A stretch of DNA of 64,000 nucleotides, taken from the NCBI RefSeq assembly GCF_016865425.1, contig NZ_AP023355.1, forward strand, positions 1,486,198 through 1,550,197, read 5' to 3'. The position numbers and the translations under genes are program-made. Each line of letters begins with the position of its first letter. Within the stretch, counting starts at the first letter, position 1. The stretch comes from Actinocatenispora thailandica (GTDB taxonomy: Bacteria > Actinomycetota > Actinomycetes > Mycobacteriales > Micromonosporaceae). Below are positions 1 to 10,700 of this stretch, piece by piece. A model generated the notes under the pieces. The model saw only the letters and a program-made list of their open reading frames with translations, searched no databases and was not told the DNA's origin.

Positions 1-426
1 ACGCGTGGTGCTTGATTCCCGAGAAGCGCTCCAGCTCCCAGTAGTGGAGAAGACTGACCTGCGAACCACTCTTCCGCCACAACGAGATGTTGTTGTCATG
101 GCGAGTCCAAGAGTTGTTGAGAAAAGGCATTCCCGGTTCGGTAAGATAAGTCGACAAGTAGTGTCCGTCTGGCATGGCACGCACTCTGCCCACACGCCCT
201 CCACTCAGTGTGCTGGCCGCTCGGGGTCAGCTGTCGCACCACCAGCCGAGCTGGCGAGTTCCCTTTCCCTTCTCGTGCTGAAAAGGGCCCGCTTCAGGAG
301 TCGAGATCAGTTGAACGCGGCCGTCGACCGTCTTGCCCGAGGTTAGGCTAGACACCTCGACCGAACGCAACAACCGCTTCCACACCGGAAGCGGTTGTCA
401 AGACGCCACGGAGCTACCGCAGCGCC
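1..426. other. left flank without a recognisable gene
   Basis: An open frame runs from 5 to 346 on the plus strand, but its predicted protein has no motif I recognise and its composition is not convincing. The only clear structure is the hairpin at 370-398. The ISAs1-type terminal repeat begins at 427. Confidence 0.4.
370..398. terminator. perfect 12-bp hairpin, terminator-like
   Basis: The arms ACAACCGCTTCC and GGAAGCGGTTGT are perfectly complementary around a 5-base loop. No T tract follows, as is common for actinobacterial terminators. Nearly the same stem recurs at 22760-22786 after the RNA methyltransferase gene, which supports a terminator role. Confidence 0.55.
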
Positions 427-1520
427 CAGGGCGGCGTCAAAGTCGTGATGTGATGGCGTGACCTAGGTTTTGGTGGGGCGCTGGGGCTGGTGGGCGGGCA
501 CGGCGTGGCTGTGGTGATGATCAAGATGCGTAGTCAAGATCGTCACGAGAGCTGGTGCCGTGCCTGCGTTGTCATCATCGCTTGCGCCCTGCCCGTCCCC
601 TGATCCGGGTGCCGCTGTCGACGCCACCGGCAAGGGTGGTGGGTCGCCGCTTCCAAGCTCGGTGGTGGAGCTGCTGGGGCGGGTGGCTGATCCGCGGAAG
701 CGTCGCGGTGTGCGGCATCGGGTGGGCGCGGTGCTGGCGGTGGCGTTGGCGGCGACGGTGGCCGGCGCGCGCTCGTTTGCCGGGATCGCCGAGTAGGCTG
801 CCGACGCCCCGGCCGAGGTGTTGGCTGTGCTGCGAGTACAGCGGCGGCCGCGATCGGCGGCGACGATCCGGCGGGTTTCGAGCCTGCTGGGCGCTGATGT
901 GTTCGGCGCGTGGATGTGGGCGCATGTCAGCACGATCGCTGGCCGTCGGGTGATCGCCTTCGACGGCAAGACACTACGCGGGGCGCGCGATGCGGCGGGG
1001 AATCTGGTGCATCTGCTGTCCGGGCTGTGCCAGACCACGGTGTCGTCCTCGCGCAGGTCGCGGTTGGCGCGAAGACGAACGAGATCCCCATGCTGGCAAA
1101 GCTTCTGGACCTGCTCGATGTTGATGGGGCCGTGGTCACCGCGGATGCGATGCAACTGCCAGCGCGCCACCGTGCAGGCGATCACTGATCGTGGCGGTCA
1201 CTACATCCTGACGATCAAAAACAACCAGCCGAATCTACGTCGGCGGGTCAAAGCGTTGCCCTGGAAGGACATCCCAAGCCTGGCCATCTCCCGCGAGGCC
1301 GGGCATGGCCGCCGCGAGACCCGCACGCTGAAGGCCACCGCGCTCGCCCACGGGATCGGCTTTCCCGGCGCCGTCTAGGTACTACGCCTGATCCAACCGG
1401 CAGCTTGCGGGGCAACGGCAGACGCAGTACCGAGACCGTCTACGCGGTCACCAGCTTGTCGGCCGCCGACGCCTCGCCCGAGCAGCTCGCCGCATGGCTG
1501 CGTGGGCATTGGACGATCGG

Positions 1521-1595
1521 TCGGGTAGCCGGGGCGCATTGCTGTGCCCCGGCCCCCTCAGAACCGTGCGTGCGGCTTGTCACCGCACACGGCTC
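1521..1595 (-). ncRNA. group II intron domains V and VI
   Basis: Read on the minus strand, 1595-1561 forms the 34-35 nt domain V hairpin beginning GAGCCGTGTGCGG and ending GCACGGTTC. It is followed by the domain VI stem CCGGGGC...GCCCCGG with an internal adenosine that could be the branch point, then the 3' end CTACCCGAC. The structure looks intact by eye although the maturase gene is broken. Confidence 0.75.
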
Positions 1596-1835
1596 AAGCA
1601 AGCCCCGAGGGCGTCGCGGCCGATGGTGTCGGGTTCCTGCCTGCCGCGCGCCGGTGTAGGCGGCGGTGGCAGATGGTGTGCACGAGGCGTGTTGGGTTCT
1701 CGTCCGGCGTGCCGCCTCGCCCGTGGTGGGTGAGATGGTCGACGGCGATCGCTCGTTTGGCGATACTCAGCCACAACCGTTCCCACGCGTCTGGTGACTG
1801 CGGGGGTTGGTCGGGGGTGTCCCTATGGGGTTTTG

Positions 1836-3053
1836 TCAAACAGCGGCCGGCTGTGGGACGGGCCGGGGTTGGTAGGGCTTGCGGTCGCGGAGCATGGCGA
1901 ACAGCACGTCGCAGCGGCGGCGGGCGAGGCAGATGAGGGCGGCGTTGTGTTTTTGCCTTCCGCTCTCTTGCGGTCGTAGTAGGCGCGGCTGGTGGGGTCG
2001 GACAGGGACGCGAACGCGGCGAGGAACAACGCGCGTTTGAGGTGTTTGTTGCCGCCCTTGGGTGGATGCTCGCCCCGGATGGAGCTGCCGGAGCGGCGGG
2101 TGACCGGTGCCAGGCCGGCGTAGGCGGCCAGGTGCGCGGCGGTCGCGAACGCCGCGCCGTCACCGACTTCGATCAGGATGCGGGCGCAGGTCCTGACCCC
2201 GATGCCGGGCATCGAGATCAGGACCTCGGCAAGAGGGTGGGCATCAAGTACCTGTTCGACCTCGACGGCCACCTGGGCGCGCTGGTCGAGTACCTGTCGC
2301 AGCGAGACGGCCAGACGCGGCAGGACCGTCTCGGCGGCCTTGGCGCCTGGGACGGTGACGGTTTGGGCGGCCAGGGCGGCGAGAATCTGCTCAACGAGTT
2401 GGTCGCCGATGCGTGGGGCGTGTTGCGGGCGACGGTGGTCAGTCTGCGGCGGCCGGCCGCGGCCAGCCCGATCGGTCCGCCGAAGCGCGTCAACAGCTCC
2501 AGCACGGCCGGATGCGCCACCTTCGGACCGAGCACGGTTTCCAGGGCGGGGTGGATGCTGGTGAGCAGACCCCGGATCCGGTTGGCCAGCGAGTGGCCCC
2601 GCCGGCCAGGTCGTCGTCGAAGCCGACCAGTACCTCCAACTCGGCCAGGGTCTCCTCGCCGGTGTCGACACGGCGCAGCGTGTGCGGCAGAGTCCGTGCC
2701 GCGTCAGCGATCACGAAGGCGTCACGGGCGTCGGTCTTGGCGTTGCCGGGGTGCAGGTCGGCGATACGGCGTATCGCCAGCCCGGGCAGGTAGGCCACCT
2801 GGTGCCCACACGAGCGTGCGACCGCGACCGGCAGGGCACCGATCGAGGCCGGCTGGTCGACCACGACCAGGACACTGCCGTGCCGGGCAAGCTTGTCGAA
2901 CACCTCGCGCAGCCGGGTCTCGGTGTTGGGCAGCGGCGCATCATGCACCTGGCGCCCGTCAGGGGCCAGGCCGGTCGCGTGATGCTCGCTTTTGCCAACG
3001 TCCGGGCCTAGGAACACGCTGTAGTCGCCGGGCACGTGTCGCCTCCTCGTCAC
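1836..3053 (-). pseudogene. IS110-family DEDD transposase, three frame breaks
   Basis: The N-terminal RuvC-like domain shows FLGPDVGKSEHHATG (first acidic residue), then VVVDQPASIGALPVA and GNAKTDARDAFVIAD. The C-terminal Transposase_20 domain shows ISMPGIGVRTCARIL, AHLAAYAGLAPV and GGNKHLKRALF. The reading frame changes near 2600, near 2425 and near 1968. Reading across the last break gives a natural end with a stop at 1836-1838. Normal length would be about 400 residues. The breaks suggest an inactive copy unless they are sequencing errors in GC-rich DNA. Confidence 0.8.
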
Positions 3054-3267
3054 GGTCGGGCTCGGTCGAGTGTCCAGGCGTCGGACTGTCGGCAGCCACG
3101 TTACGAAGAGACCAACCCATCGGGCGGCCGTGTCCCTATCAGCGATCCGCCGACGCCACCCGACCCGGCGACAACGCCCCCCGGATCATGCCCCGACAGG
3201 GGCAATCAGTCACACCGAGCCGGGCGACCGAGCGTCCCCAGCTGGAACACGAGAAAGGTAACGGAGT
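3054..3267 (-). ncRNA. non-coding IS110 end, possible bridge RNA locus
   Basis: IS110-group elements encode a structured bridge RNA in the non-coding end upstream of the transposase. Here about 210 bp lie between the transposase start (3053) and the element edge, the expected place and size. I did not fold the sequence, so the RNA itself is inference. Confidence 0.35.
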
Positions 3268-5870
3268 GAGTAGGTGTTCCCCGCGGAGTGGGCAGCGGCC
3301 GTCCTGCTTGGCGAGCAGGCGCAGGTTGTAGCGGTCCAGCGGGGGCGGCACCTTGCGTCGCCGCGCGGCCCAGTATCCGGCCAGGTCGGGGTCATCGGGC
3401 GATGCCCCGCCGGCGACCAGTTGGTGTCGGACGATGTTCGTCCAGGAGAACTTGACCGGGAAGGGAACGTCGCCGTGGTCGTTGAGGACCCGGTCGCGGG
3501 CGCCGAACACCCACCGGTCGTTCCTGAACTTGTTGAACCGGCCGAAGTAGCGGCGTGTGATCCACTTCTTCGGCTTGTTGGGATGGCTGCGGCGCGCCCA
3601 TCGGTAGGTGAGCCACCACATGTGGTTGTCCAAGTCGCTGAAGATCTTGCTGGACACCACCCCGCGGTAGTAGGCGGCCCAGCCCCGGATCATCGGGGTC
3701 AGCCTGGCAATCAGTGCCACCGAGTTCGAGCCGCGCATGCTGCGCACCTCGTCAGCGAGCCTTCTTCGGATACGCCTGACCGCGTCCCGGCTGGGTTTGA
3801 TCAGCAGCTTGCCGCGTTGGCGCCCGCGCTGGTAACGGCGCAGGTTGAACCCGAGGAAGTAGAAGCCGTCTTCGAGGTAGACGATACGCGTCTTGTCCTC
3901 GTTGAAGACCAGACCCCGCAGGGCCAGCCAGCCGGATAGCTGCGCCTTGACCTGCTCGGCCTGCTGCCTGGAGTAGCAGCAAGCGACCATGTCATCGGCA
4001 TACCGGGCCAGGATCGGGGTGCCGTCCGCCTTCCCGGCGTTGACGCCGGTCTTCCCGTAGCGGACACCCGCGGCCTCTTCCAGGCCATGCAGCGCCACGT
4101 TCATCAACAGCGGGCTGATCACGCCGCCCTTCGGCGAGCCCGCCTCGGTCGGTGTGAACACTTCCGCCTCAACCACTCCGGCTTTCAGTCACCGCCGGAT
4201 CAGGCCCCTGGCTGGGAACGACCCGAGCGCCTCGTGGAGTCGGGAATGGTCGATGTTGTCGAACGCGGCGGACAGATCAGCGTCCAGGATCCACACTCTG
4301 CGGGTTCGTGACCCGTTGAGGATCGTATAGGGGAGGCCGATCGCGTCCGCGCAGCTTCGCCCAGGCCGGAACCCATATGAGCGGGGTTCGAACCGGGCTT
4401 CCCACTCCGGCTCCAACGCGTTACGCACCCGCGCGTGATGGCACCGGTCCATGGTCGCGGGAATACCGAGTGGCTGCTGCTTGCCGTCGGCCTTGGGGAC
4501 GAACACACGCCGGACCGGCAGCAGTTTCCCACGAGCCGCGCGTCCGGTGCACCCGCACCGCCACGTCCGCCCGCCAAGATGCAGACAGCGCAACCGCACC
4601 GTCGACCCCCGCCGTCCGACGCCCGACATTGCGTTGAGTGACCTGGCGGACGCTGACCAACGTGTTCGACCAGGACCTCAACATCATCTTCTGCAATGAC
4701 CGGACCATGGCCCAGTCGCTGTTCCGCGTCGCCTTGAAGATCCTTCGCCGCAGCCTGGCTACGTTGTCCTCGTGGGCGCGCCAGTCCACGGCTTCCCAGC
4801 CGTTGGCGTCCCGGTCGGTGGTGTCTTCGGGTCCGTTCACCGTGATGGTGTCCAACATGCCCCTCGGTTCGGCCAGGCCATGGCCTCGGTGTTCAAAGGC
4901 TCACCTGCCCACGTCAGCGCTCTTTCGAGCCCGACCGTCTGGTCAGCATCCGGCCGGTTCCCCACAGCGGCCGCCTAGAGCAGCAGCCATCCATCGCAAG
5001 TCCCGTCGCCTTTCAGCCACCGGCATCCGCTTCTTGGGCATCCTTCTCCCGCCGAGGGCTTCCGCCCCTCTTACGATCGGCCTACCAGACCGCCAGCCAC
5101 ATCAGCCAGCCTGGACCCCGACGGGGTTTCCACGTTCCGCGCACACGAGATACGACCGGGAAGGGCCCCCTCTACCCGAGACCAGCGGTGTTCCCACGAC
5201 CGGTAGTTCTTCGCGGTCGCCGCTTGCCGCCTCCACCAACGGCCGGGCCCTATCACCCGGGTACTCGTCTCGTCGCCCGAGCTTGTAGTGACGAGGCATC
5301 GACAGGAGTTCACTCACGTTCGCCCGTCCGGCCTTCCCCTCGCCCGGTTGCTCCCCTGGACGAAACAGGGGCCCTTGGGCTTCTTCTCCGGGCTTCGCAC
5401 CCCCACCAGGCAAGACCTGTGGGCGCACGCCGAGGCGGGGACTGACCCGAACACTGGTCAGGAACTACACACCCGGCATCGTCGGCCTCCAATCTGCAAG
5501 TTCACTCGCAATGCGCGACATCGTGTCGCACAAAACAGGCTGCACTGGGTGCGCGATGTCGACTACGACGAGGACCGCTGGCCGCCATCTGCGACACCGC
5601 CATCAGCCTGCTCCGCCTCGCCGGCCACACCAACATCGCCGCCCCCAAGCGACACCGTGCCCGGGACTTCCAACGCCCCATCGAACTGCTCCTGACGTGC
5701 TGAAACACAACTTTGACGCAGCCCTGATGGTCGCACCACCGCCGAAGACAGCGACATCCTTACGAAGGGCTCGCCATCGACACTTGACCATCACAACAGC
5801 GTGTGGCAGCCTCAAATCCGGGACTGCGCCGCAGCAGTTCGGCATCAGAATCTGCACTGGAGCTTCAAAC

Positions 5871-6632
5871 GTGACCCCTGACGTGTTGCGCGGTCATAGC
5901 CAAATTCAGGTCGAGCCGGCTGGCAACGAAAGAGCTCGCCGCATCGTCGCCCAAATTCGGGGAATGCTGAAGTCGACCCGAGAAATGCTCGACGAGGTTG
6001 GCAGTCTTGCCGATGCGGTGTTCGTGGTCCGACGCTCCGATGTAACTCAAAAGGCCATTCATGAAACGTTGAAATCCTATAAGGAATTGGAACACGATCA
6101 GTTCAATATCCGCCAGGACGCGGCCGAGTCACATCTGCGGACGTTGCGCCGCGCCGGCGAATTGCTCATGGCCTGCGCCAAGCACCGCGGCGGCAGGCCG
6201 GCAACCCCTTCCATCGTGGAAAGGGTTGACCATCAACCTCCCACGCTCCGGCAGCTAGGGATAAGCGTGCAAGAATCACATCGCTGGCAACGGATCGCAC
6301 GCATCCCGGACGAGCAGTTCGAGGAGTTCATCTACACATATCGAAACCTCCGCCGAGAACTCACCGTGACGGCGGCGCTCGCGTTGTCGAGGCCGGTCGA
6401 CCCCGACACGAGCGCCGAGCGCGACGGTGTCGACAAGCTGGGCGCCGACAGAGGAGCGACCGCTCGGGGTGAATACCTGCGAAGCCGGCAGTACCTCGCC
6501 TCCTTGATCTCGGTGGATCCGCGCGCACTCGCGGCAGACCTGAAAATCGCTGAACGCCGGCAAGCACTGGCCGAGTTCAACCAGATCCAGCAGTGGACAA
6601 TCGCATTCACCACCGCGCTGAAGCGAGCATGA
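5871..6632 (+). CDS. hypothetical protein, DNA-metabolism-like helical repeat
   Basis: This is a 253-residue frame. The GTG at 5871 is chosen because upstream codons are ISAs1 remnants; the start is uncertain. The protein is charged and helical. Its central part, RRAGELLMACAKHRGGRP, then LRQLGISVQESHRWQRIA and IPDEQFEEFI, follows a pattern I associate with phage or plasmid proteins of the 'methyltransferase-adjacent/DUF3102-like' kind that place an RGGRP linker before a helix-turn-helix-like 'LGIS...S.RWQ.IA' segment. No enzymatic motif is visible. It lies between the mobile-element nest and the biosynthetic cluster and is probably not part of the latter. Function unknown. Confidence 0.6.
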   Translation: MTPDVLRGHSQIQVEPAGNERARRIVAQIRGMLKSTREMLDEVGSLADAVFVVRRSDVTQKAIHETLKSYKELEHDQFNIRQDAAESHLRTLRRAGELLMACAKHRGGRPATPSIVERVDHQPPTLRQLGISVQESHRWQRIARIPDEQFEEFIYTYRNLRRELTVTAALALSRPVDPDTSAERDGVDKLGADRGATARGEYLRSRQYLASLISVDPRALAADLKIAERRQALAEFNQIQQWTIAFTTALKRA

Positions 6633-6801
6633 TTCTATGACTGGCAGCGTGCTCGGCGCAGCATTGGCTGTGGTGCGTTCGCCTCGACGGATTACCCGTG
6701 TTGGGTGTACCAATCTTCTTCCGACCGATACACGCGGCTGCCCTGGCATCTCTCGCGCATAGGGCGACGGGCGGGCGTTGATCGAAGATGGAGGTAGAGC
6801 T

Positions 6802-7776
6802 GTGGCTCGCTTGCTGCTTGGAAACGGGACCACCACAATCTCGTTGTTCGACGCGGCCGGATCCGCCGGCGACGCGACCGGTGAGATAGCTACCCGCGAC
6901 GTCGCGGCGGACGTGGAGAAGGCTCTCACAACGCATGGCGCCGCTCTGCTGCGAGGATTCGGAGTGGACTCTCCGACCGAGCTCAAGTCAGTCGCGCGCC
7001 TCGTCGGCGGCCCGCTCTACGCCCATAACCAGGAGCACGACCCGGTAACCGCGGACGGCATGGTACAGACACCGGTGTTCTATCCGCCGGACCGCAAGCT
7101 GCTGTGGCACAACGAAAACTCGTTCAACCTGACCTGGCCGTTGCGTCTGCTGTTCTGCTGCGTGACGGCGCCGGACGAGGGTGGTGAGACACCCGTGGCG
7201 GACAGTCGGTCGGTGCTACGGCAGCTCGACAAGTCTATTGTCGTCAGATTCACCGAACGCGGGGTTCGCTACGTCCGCAACTACAACGACGGTGTGGGGT
7301 TGGACTGGCGCAAGATCTTCGGGACCGACGACCGCGCGGAGGTGGAGCGCCGGTGCGCGGCGGAACGGATGGAATGCTCCTGGTCGGCGGACGGGACGCT
7401 GCGCACTCTCGCGACGCGGCCGGCGGTGGTGCGCCATCCAGTGACGGGTGAGCTCTCCTGGTTCAACCAGGCGCAGCACTGGCATCCATCGTGCCTTGAC
7501 GCGGAGACACGTGAAGCCCTCCTGTCCCTGTATGACCGGGCGGACCTACCGCGGGACTGCCAGTACGGCGACGGGTCCCCGATCGAGGACTCGGTGATGG
7601 CCGAGATCCTCGCGGTGTATGAGGGGCTCGAGTACGCATTCCAGTGGCGGGTCGGTGACGTCCTGGCGATTGACAACGTGCTGATCGCCCACGCACGTAA
7701 CCCCTACAGCGGACCCCGTCGGCTGCTGGTGGCCCTGGCCGACATGCGCGGGTTCGACGAGGCGCGGGAGAGCTAG
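6802..7776 (+). CDS. TauD/TfdA-family Fe(II)/2-oxoglutarate dioxygenase, SyrP-like
   Basis: The protein has 324 residues. The GTG start at 6802 is chosen because GGAGG sits 8 bases upstream (6790-6794). The iron-binding facial triad is visible: His103 and Glu105 in WHNENS, and a distal His297 in IAHARNPYSGPRR, whose arginines (about 299-307) would bind 2-oxoglutarate. TauD/SyrP relatives in NRPS clusters hydroxylate carrier-bound or free amino acids, classically the beta carbon of Asp. The gene stops 3 bases before an A-T-E protein whose adenylation code looks Asn-like, so beta-hydroxylation of Asn (or Asp) is the natural inference. Family assignment is strong; substrate is inferred. Confidence 0.85.
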   Translation: MARLLLGNGTTTISLFDAAGSAGDATGEIATRDVAADVEKALTTHGAALLRGFGVDSPTELKSVARLVGGPLYAHNQEHDPVTADGMVQTPVFYPPDRKLLWHNENSFNLTWPLRLLFCCVTAPDEGGETPVADSRSVLRQLDKSIVVRFTERGVRYVRNYNDGVGLDWRKIFGTDDRAEVERRCAAERMECSWSADGTLRTLATRPAVVRHPVTGELSWFNQAQHWHPSCLDAETREALLSLYDRADLPRDCQYGDGSPIEDSVMAEILAVYEGLEYAFQWRVGDVLAIDNVLIAHARNPYSGPRRLLVALADMRGFDEARES

Positions 7777-7779
7777 CGA

Positions 7780-10700
7780 ATGCCTTTGCTGCACAAGCTC
7801 GTGGCCGAAGCGGCGCGGCGCCAGCCGGACGCTACGGCGGTTGTCGATGGAGCCCAGAAGCTGACGTTCGGCGAGATGGAAGGCGCGGCAGCGTCCGTCG
7901 CGGCCGGTCTCCGCACCCTTGGCGTGCGTCGCGGGGATCGCGTCGTGGTTGCCATGCGGCGCGGCATCAACGTGGTTCCGGTGCTGCTCGGGATCCTGAA
8001 GACGGGAGCCGGGTTCGTCCCTCACGACGTCGACACCCCCACACCTCGTTTGGAGTTGGTGGCGACGGACGCCGGCGCCCCTGTTGTCATCACGGAGCCG
8101 GACCTGCTGGCGCGGTGGTCGGGTGCGGTGCAGCGGGTCCGGTTCACTGACGTGACGCAACTTCTTGGGACACCGGCCGATTGCGCGACCGTGGATGCCG
8201 GCCAGTTGACGGGGGCGGACCTCGCCTACGTCCTGTACACGTCCGGTTCCACCGGCCGGCCGAAGGGCGTGGCGATCAGCCACGACGGCATCACCAACTA
8301 CCTCGCCTGGGCGGTCGAGTTCTACGACATGGCGTCGGGGACCGGCGCGCCGCTGTTCACTTCGATCGCCTTCGACCTGACGCTCACCAGCCTGTTTGGG
8401 CCGCTTCTGGCCGGCCGGGCGGTGACCGTCGTGCCCGAGGCGGAAGCGTTGCCGGCCCTCGCCGAACTCCTGTGCGCCGGGCCGGACTTCAGCTTCATCA
8501 AGCTGACGCCGCAGCATCTCGATCTGCTGGTCGAGCTGATCGATTCGCGCGTCGATCAGGCCGTCCGGTGCGTCATCGTCGGTGGAGACGCGCTCCACAC
8601 GAGCTCGGTTCGCCGGTGGCTGGAGCGGGCGCACAGCTCGGTCGTCAACGAGTACGGTCCCACCGAGACAGTCGTCGGTTGTGTCGTTCATCGCGTGCCG
8701 CCGACCGGTCCGGTTGCCGCCCACGGACCGGTGCCGATCGGCAAGCCGGTCGCCCGGGCCGGCGCCTACGTGCTGGGGCCCGGGCTGGAGCCGGTGCCGA
8801 CCGGTGAGGTGGGTGAGCTGTATGTGGGAGGCGTCTGCGCCACCGGTTGGTACCTCGATCAGCCGGCGCTGACCGCGCAACGGTTTCTCCCCGACCCGTT
8901 CGGTCCTCCGGGCGGTCGCATGTACCGCACTGGCGACCGCGTACGCACAGCGATGGACGGTCAGCTCGTGTACTTGGGTCGGGTCGACCACCAGGTCAAG
9001 GTACGCGGGCATCGGGTGGAGCCAGCGGAGGTGCAGGCCGTGCTGCGATCCCATCCGCTAGTCTCGGAGGCGATCGTGTTGGCGCGGACCGCCGCGACGG
9101 GCCGTGGCAACAGCGGCGGAGTCGAGCTCGTAGCGGCAGTCGTCGGAGAGGCACGACCCGACGGGCTCGGGGACTGGCTGCGCGAACGGCTCCCCGAGTG
9201 GATGGTTCCCGCGCGAATCGTGCCGGTCGACGGCCTGCCGCTGACCGGCAACGGCAAGGTCGACCGCGCGGCGGTGTTGGAGCTCGCCGCCCGTAGCCTG
9301 GACGGTGACGCAAGCGCAGTCGTCGGCGTAACGAAGCGCGGCGGTCCGTCCAATGAGCCACGTTATCCACGGGAAGCGCTGCTCGCCGGTCTCATGTCTG
9401 AGGTGCTCAACCGCGACCAGGTCGACCCGGACGACAGCTTCTACGGTCTTGGCGGAGACTCCATCCATGCCATCCGACTCGTCGCGCGCGCCCGCAAGGC
9501 GGGTCTGGGAATCACTGTCCGGGACGTAGTCGACAACCCTACCCCCGCCCGACTGGCCGCAGTCGCCGTTGCGGCCAGGTCCGGTCAGATCGCGAGCTCG
9601 GCCGCGGCGGGCACCGGTCCGGTGCCGTTGACCCCGATCCAACAGTGGTTCTTCGAGTTGGATCTGGCCGAGCCCGGGTACTGGAACCAGTCGGTGCTGC
9701 TGGATCTGCCGCCCGGCACCGACGCGGCCGCGATGGAATGCGCGGTGACTCACGTCACGGCCGTACATGACGCCCTTCGCCTGCGGTTCGAGCGGACCGC
9801 GGACGGATGGACGCAACAACTGTCGTCCGGACCCGCTCGCGTGGCGTTCTCGGTCGTCGACCTGTCCGATGTCGATGTGAAGGGTCGGGAGGCGGCCTTC
9901 GCCGGTTCCGTCGCTGCGGCGCACGCCGCCCTTGGTCTGCGCGACGGTCCGCTGCTGCGGGCGGTGCTGGTGCGTGGTAGCGGGCCGGACGCCGATCGGC
10001 TGCTGCTCGTGGCGCACCACCTCGTCGTCGACACGGTTTCCTGGCAGATCCTCGTCGACGATCTCGAGCAGATGTACGACCAGGCTCGTCGTGGGCTGGG
10101 GCCGGAAATGCCGGCGCCGGCCAACCAGTTCACGACCTGGGCACGCGCCTGCGCCGACGTCGGTGCGCGTGTGGACGTGATGACCCCGGCGGTGCGGTGG
10201 AGAGAGTCGATGCCGACCGGCACGGCCGGGGTGCCCCGGGACGATCCCACCGCCGTCAACGACCTCGCCGGCCGCGCCGAGTTCAATGCCACGTTGCCGG
10301 CGGAGCGCGTCGACATGCTGGTGGGCGCCATCGGCGAGTCCGGCCTGCGGCTGCCGGAGTTGCTGCTCGGTTCGTTCGTCGCGGCACTGTGCGCAGTGCT
10401 CGGTGGTCCACCGCCCATGGTCCATGTGGAGGGGCACGGTCGGGAGGATCTCGGCTTGGAGCTCGATGTCACTCGCACGGTGGGCTGGTTCACCTCGTTG
10501 TACCCGGTGCATCTGGGCGACGACCGGGAGCCGGCGGCCCTGGTATGGGCGGCCAGGGAAGCCATTCGCAGCGCGCCGATGTCCGGCCTCGGCTACGGAT
10601 TGGCTCGGTATGTGGGCAGGGCGCCAGAGCTCGTCGCGGATCCGGTGCCCGAACTGCTGTTCAACTATCTGGGACGGTCCGAGGCGTTGGTCAACCGCGC

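Larger units (their letters stand above)
1819..3267 (-). mobile_element. IS110-family element inside the intron maturase
   Basis: The maturase frame breaks after HLL(T) at about 3268 and resumes as (T)PDQPPQSP at about 1818. The DNA between holds only an IS110-type transposase and a roughly 210-bp non-coding stretch upstream of it. No long terminal inverted repeats are visible, as expected for this family. Boundaries are inferred from the maturase frame and could be off by a few bases. Confidence 0.75.
1594..4858 (-). pseudogene. group II intron reverse transcriptase/maturase, frameshifted and split
   Basis: The N-terminus (4858 down) contains NGPEDTTDRDANGWEAVDW and SNTLVSVRQVTQ, the usual start of actinobacterial group II RTs. 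RT motifs follow in other frames: FVPKADGKQQPLGIP and YGFRPGRSCADA (about 4520-4340), then GGVISPLLMN and the catalytic ARYADDM (about 4000). The maturase X domain follows (PMIRGWAAYYRG). An HNH-like tail begins DGRCPLRGEHLL at about 3275. It is cut there by IS110 and resumes at about 1818 as DQPPQSPDAW, running to the stop at 1594. Frameshifts near 4560 and 4180 plus the insertion make it non-functional. Confidence 0.85.
1520..5531 (-). mobile_element. group II intron with broken maturase, interrupted by IS110
   Basis: On the minus strand the element starts GTGCGAC (5531 downward), matching the group II 5' consensus GUGYG. It ends CTACCCGAC (to 1520), a typical 3' end. Both ends are independently fixed because removing 1520-5531 restores the ISAs1 reading frame. 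Domain V and VI stems are visible at 1521-1595. The span is 4.0 kb, of which about 1.45 kb is an inserted IS110 element, leaving about 2.56 kb of intron. The intron lies antisense to the host transposase gene. Its maturase is frameshifted, so self-mobility is unlikely. Confidence 0.85.
560..5703 (+). pseudogene. ISAs1-family transposase, split and multiply broken
   Basis: The N-terminal part (from about 560) carries the ISAs1-associated helical region with VADPRKRRGVRH. The catalytic part shows FDGKTLRGARD near 960, and the C-terminal part shows NRLHWVRDV (5536) and LLRLAGHTNIA (5610) before a stop at 5701-5703. Defects are an amber stop at 794-796 where Trp is expected, frameshifts near 1035 and 1155, an amber at 1376-1378, a frameshift near 1400 and a small deletion after 5570. 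Joining base 1519 to base 5532 restores the in-frame sequence GHWTIENRLHW, which defines the intron insertion point exactly. The gene cannot make an active transposase. Confidence 0.85.
427..5726 (+). mobile_element. ISAs1-family element, decayed and interrupted
   Basis: Terminal inverted repeats are visible. CAGGGCGGCGTCAAAGTC at 427-444 pairs with the reverse complement of 5709-5726 at 16 of 18 positions. Between them lies a broken ISAs1-type transposase frame. Its natural length would be about 1.3 kb; a group II intron inserted antisense at 1520-5531 expands it to 5.3 kb. No target duplication was found at the ends. Confidence 0.8.

Noticed and set aside
5-346. 113-codon frame at the window start
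   Set aside because: No domain, no ribosome-binding site that can be judged, and unremarkable composition; not supported as a gene.
1594-4858. Reverse transcriptase as part of a diversity-generating retroelement or retron defence system
   Set aside because: Maturase X and HNH-like tail, domain V/VI RNA and exact intron ends show an ordinary group II intron.
6217-6245. Hairpin-like AACCCCTTCC...GGAAAGGGTT inside the 5871 gene
   Set aside because: It lies within a continuous coding frame (RPATPSIVERVD) and is probably a chance palindrome rather than a terminator.
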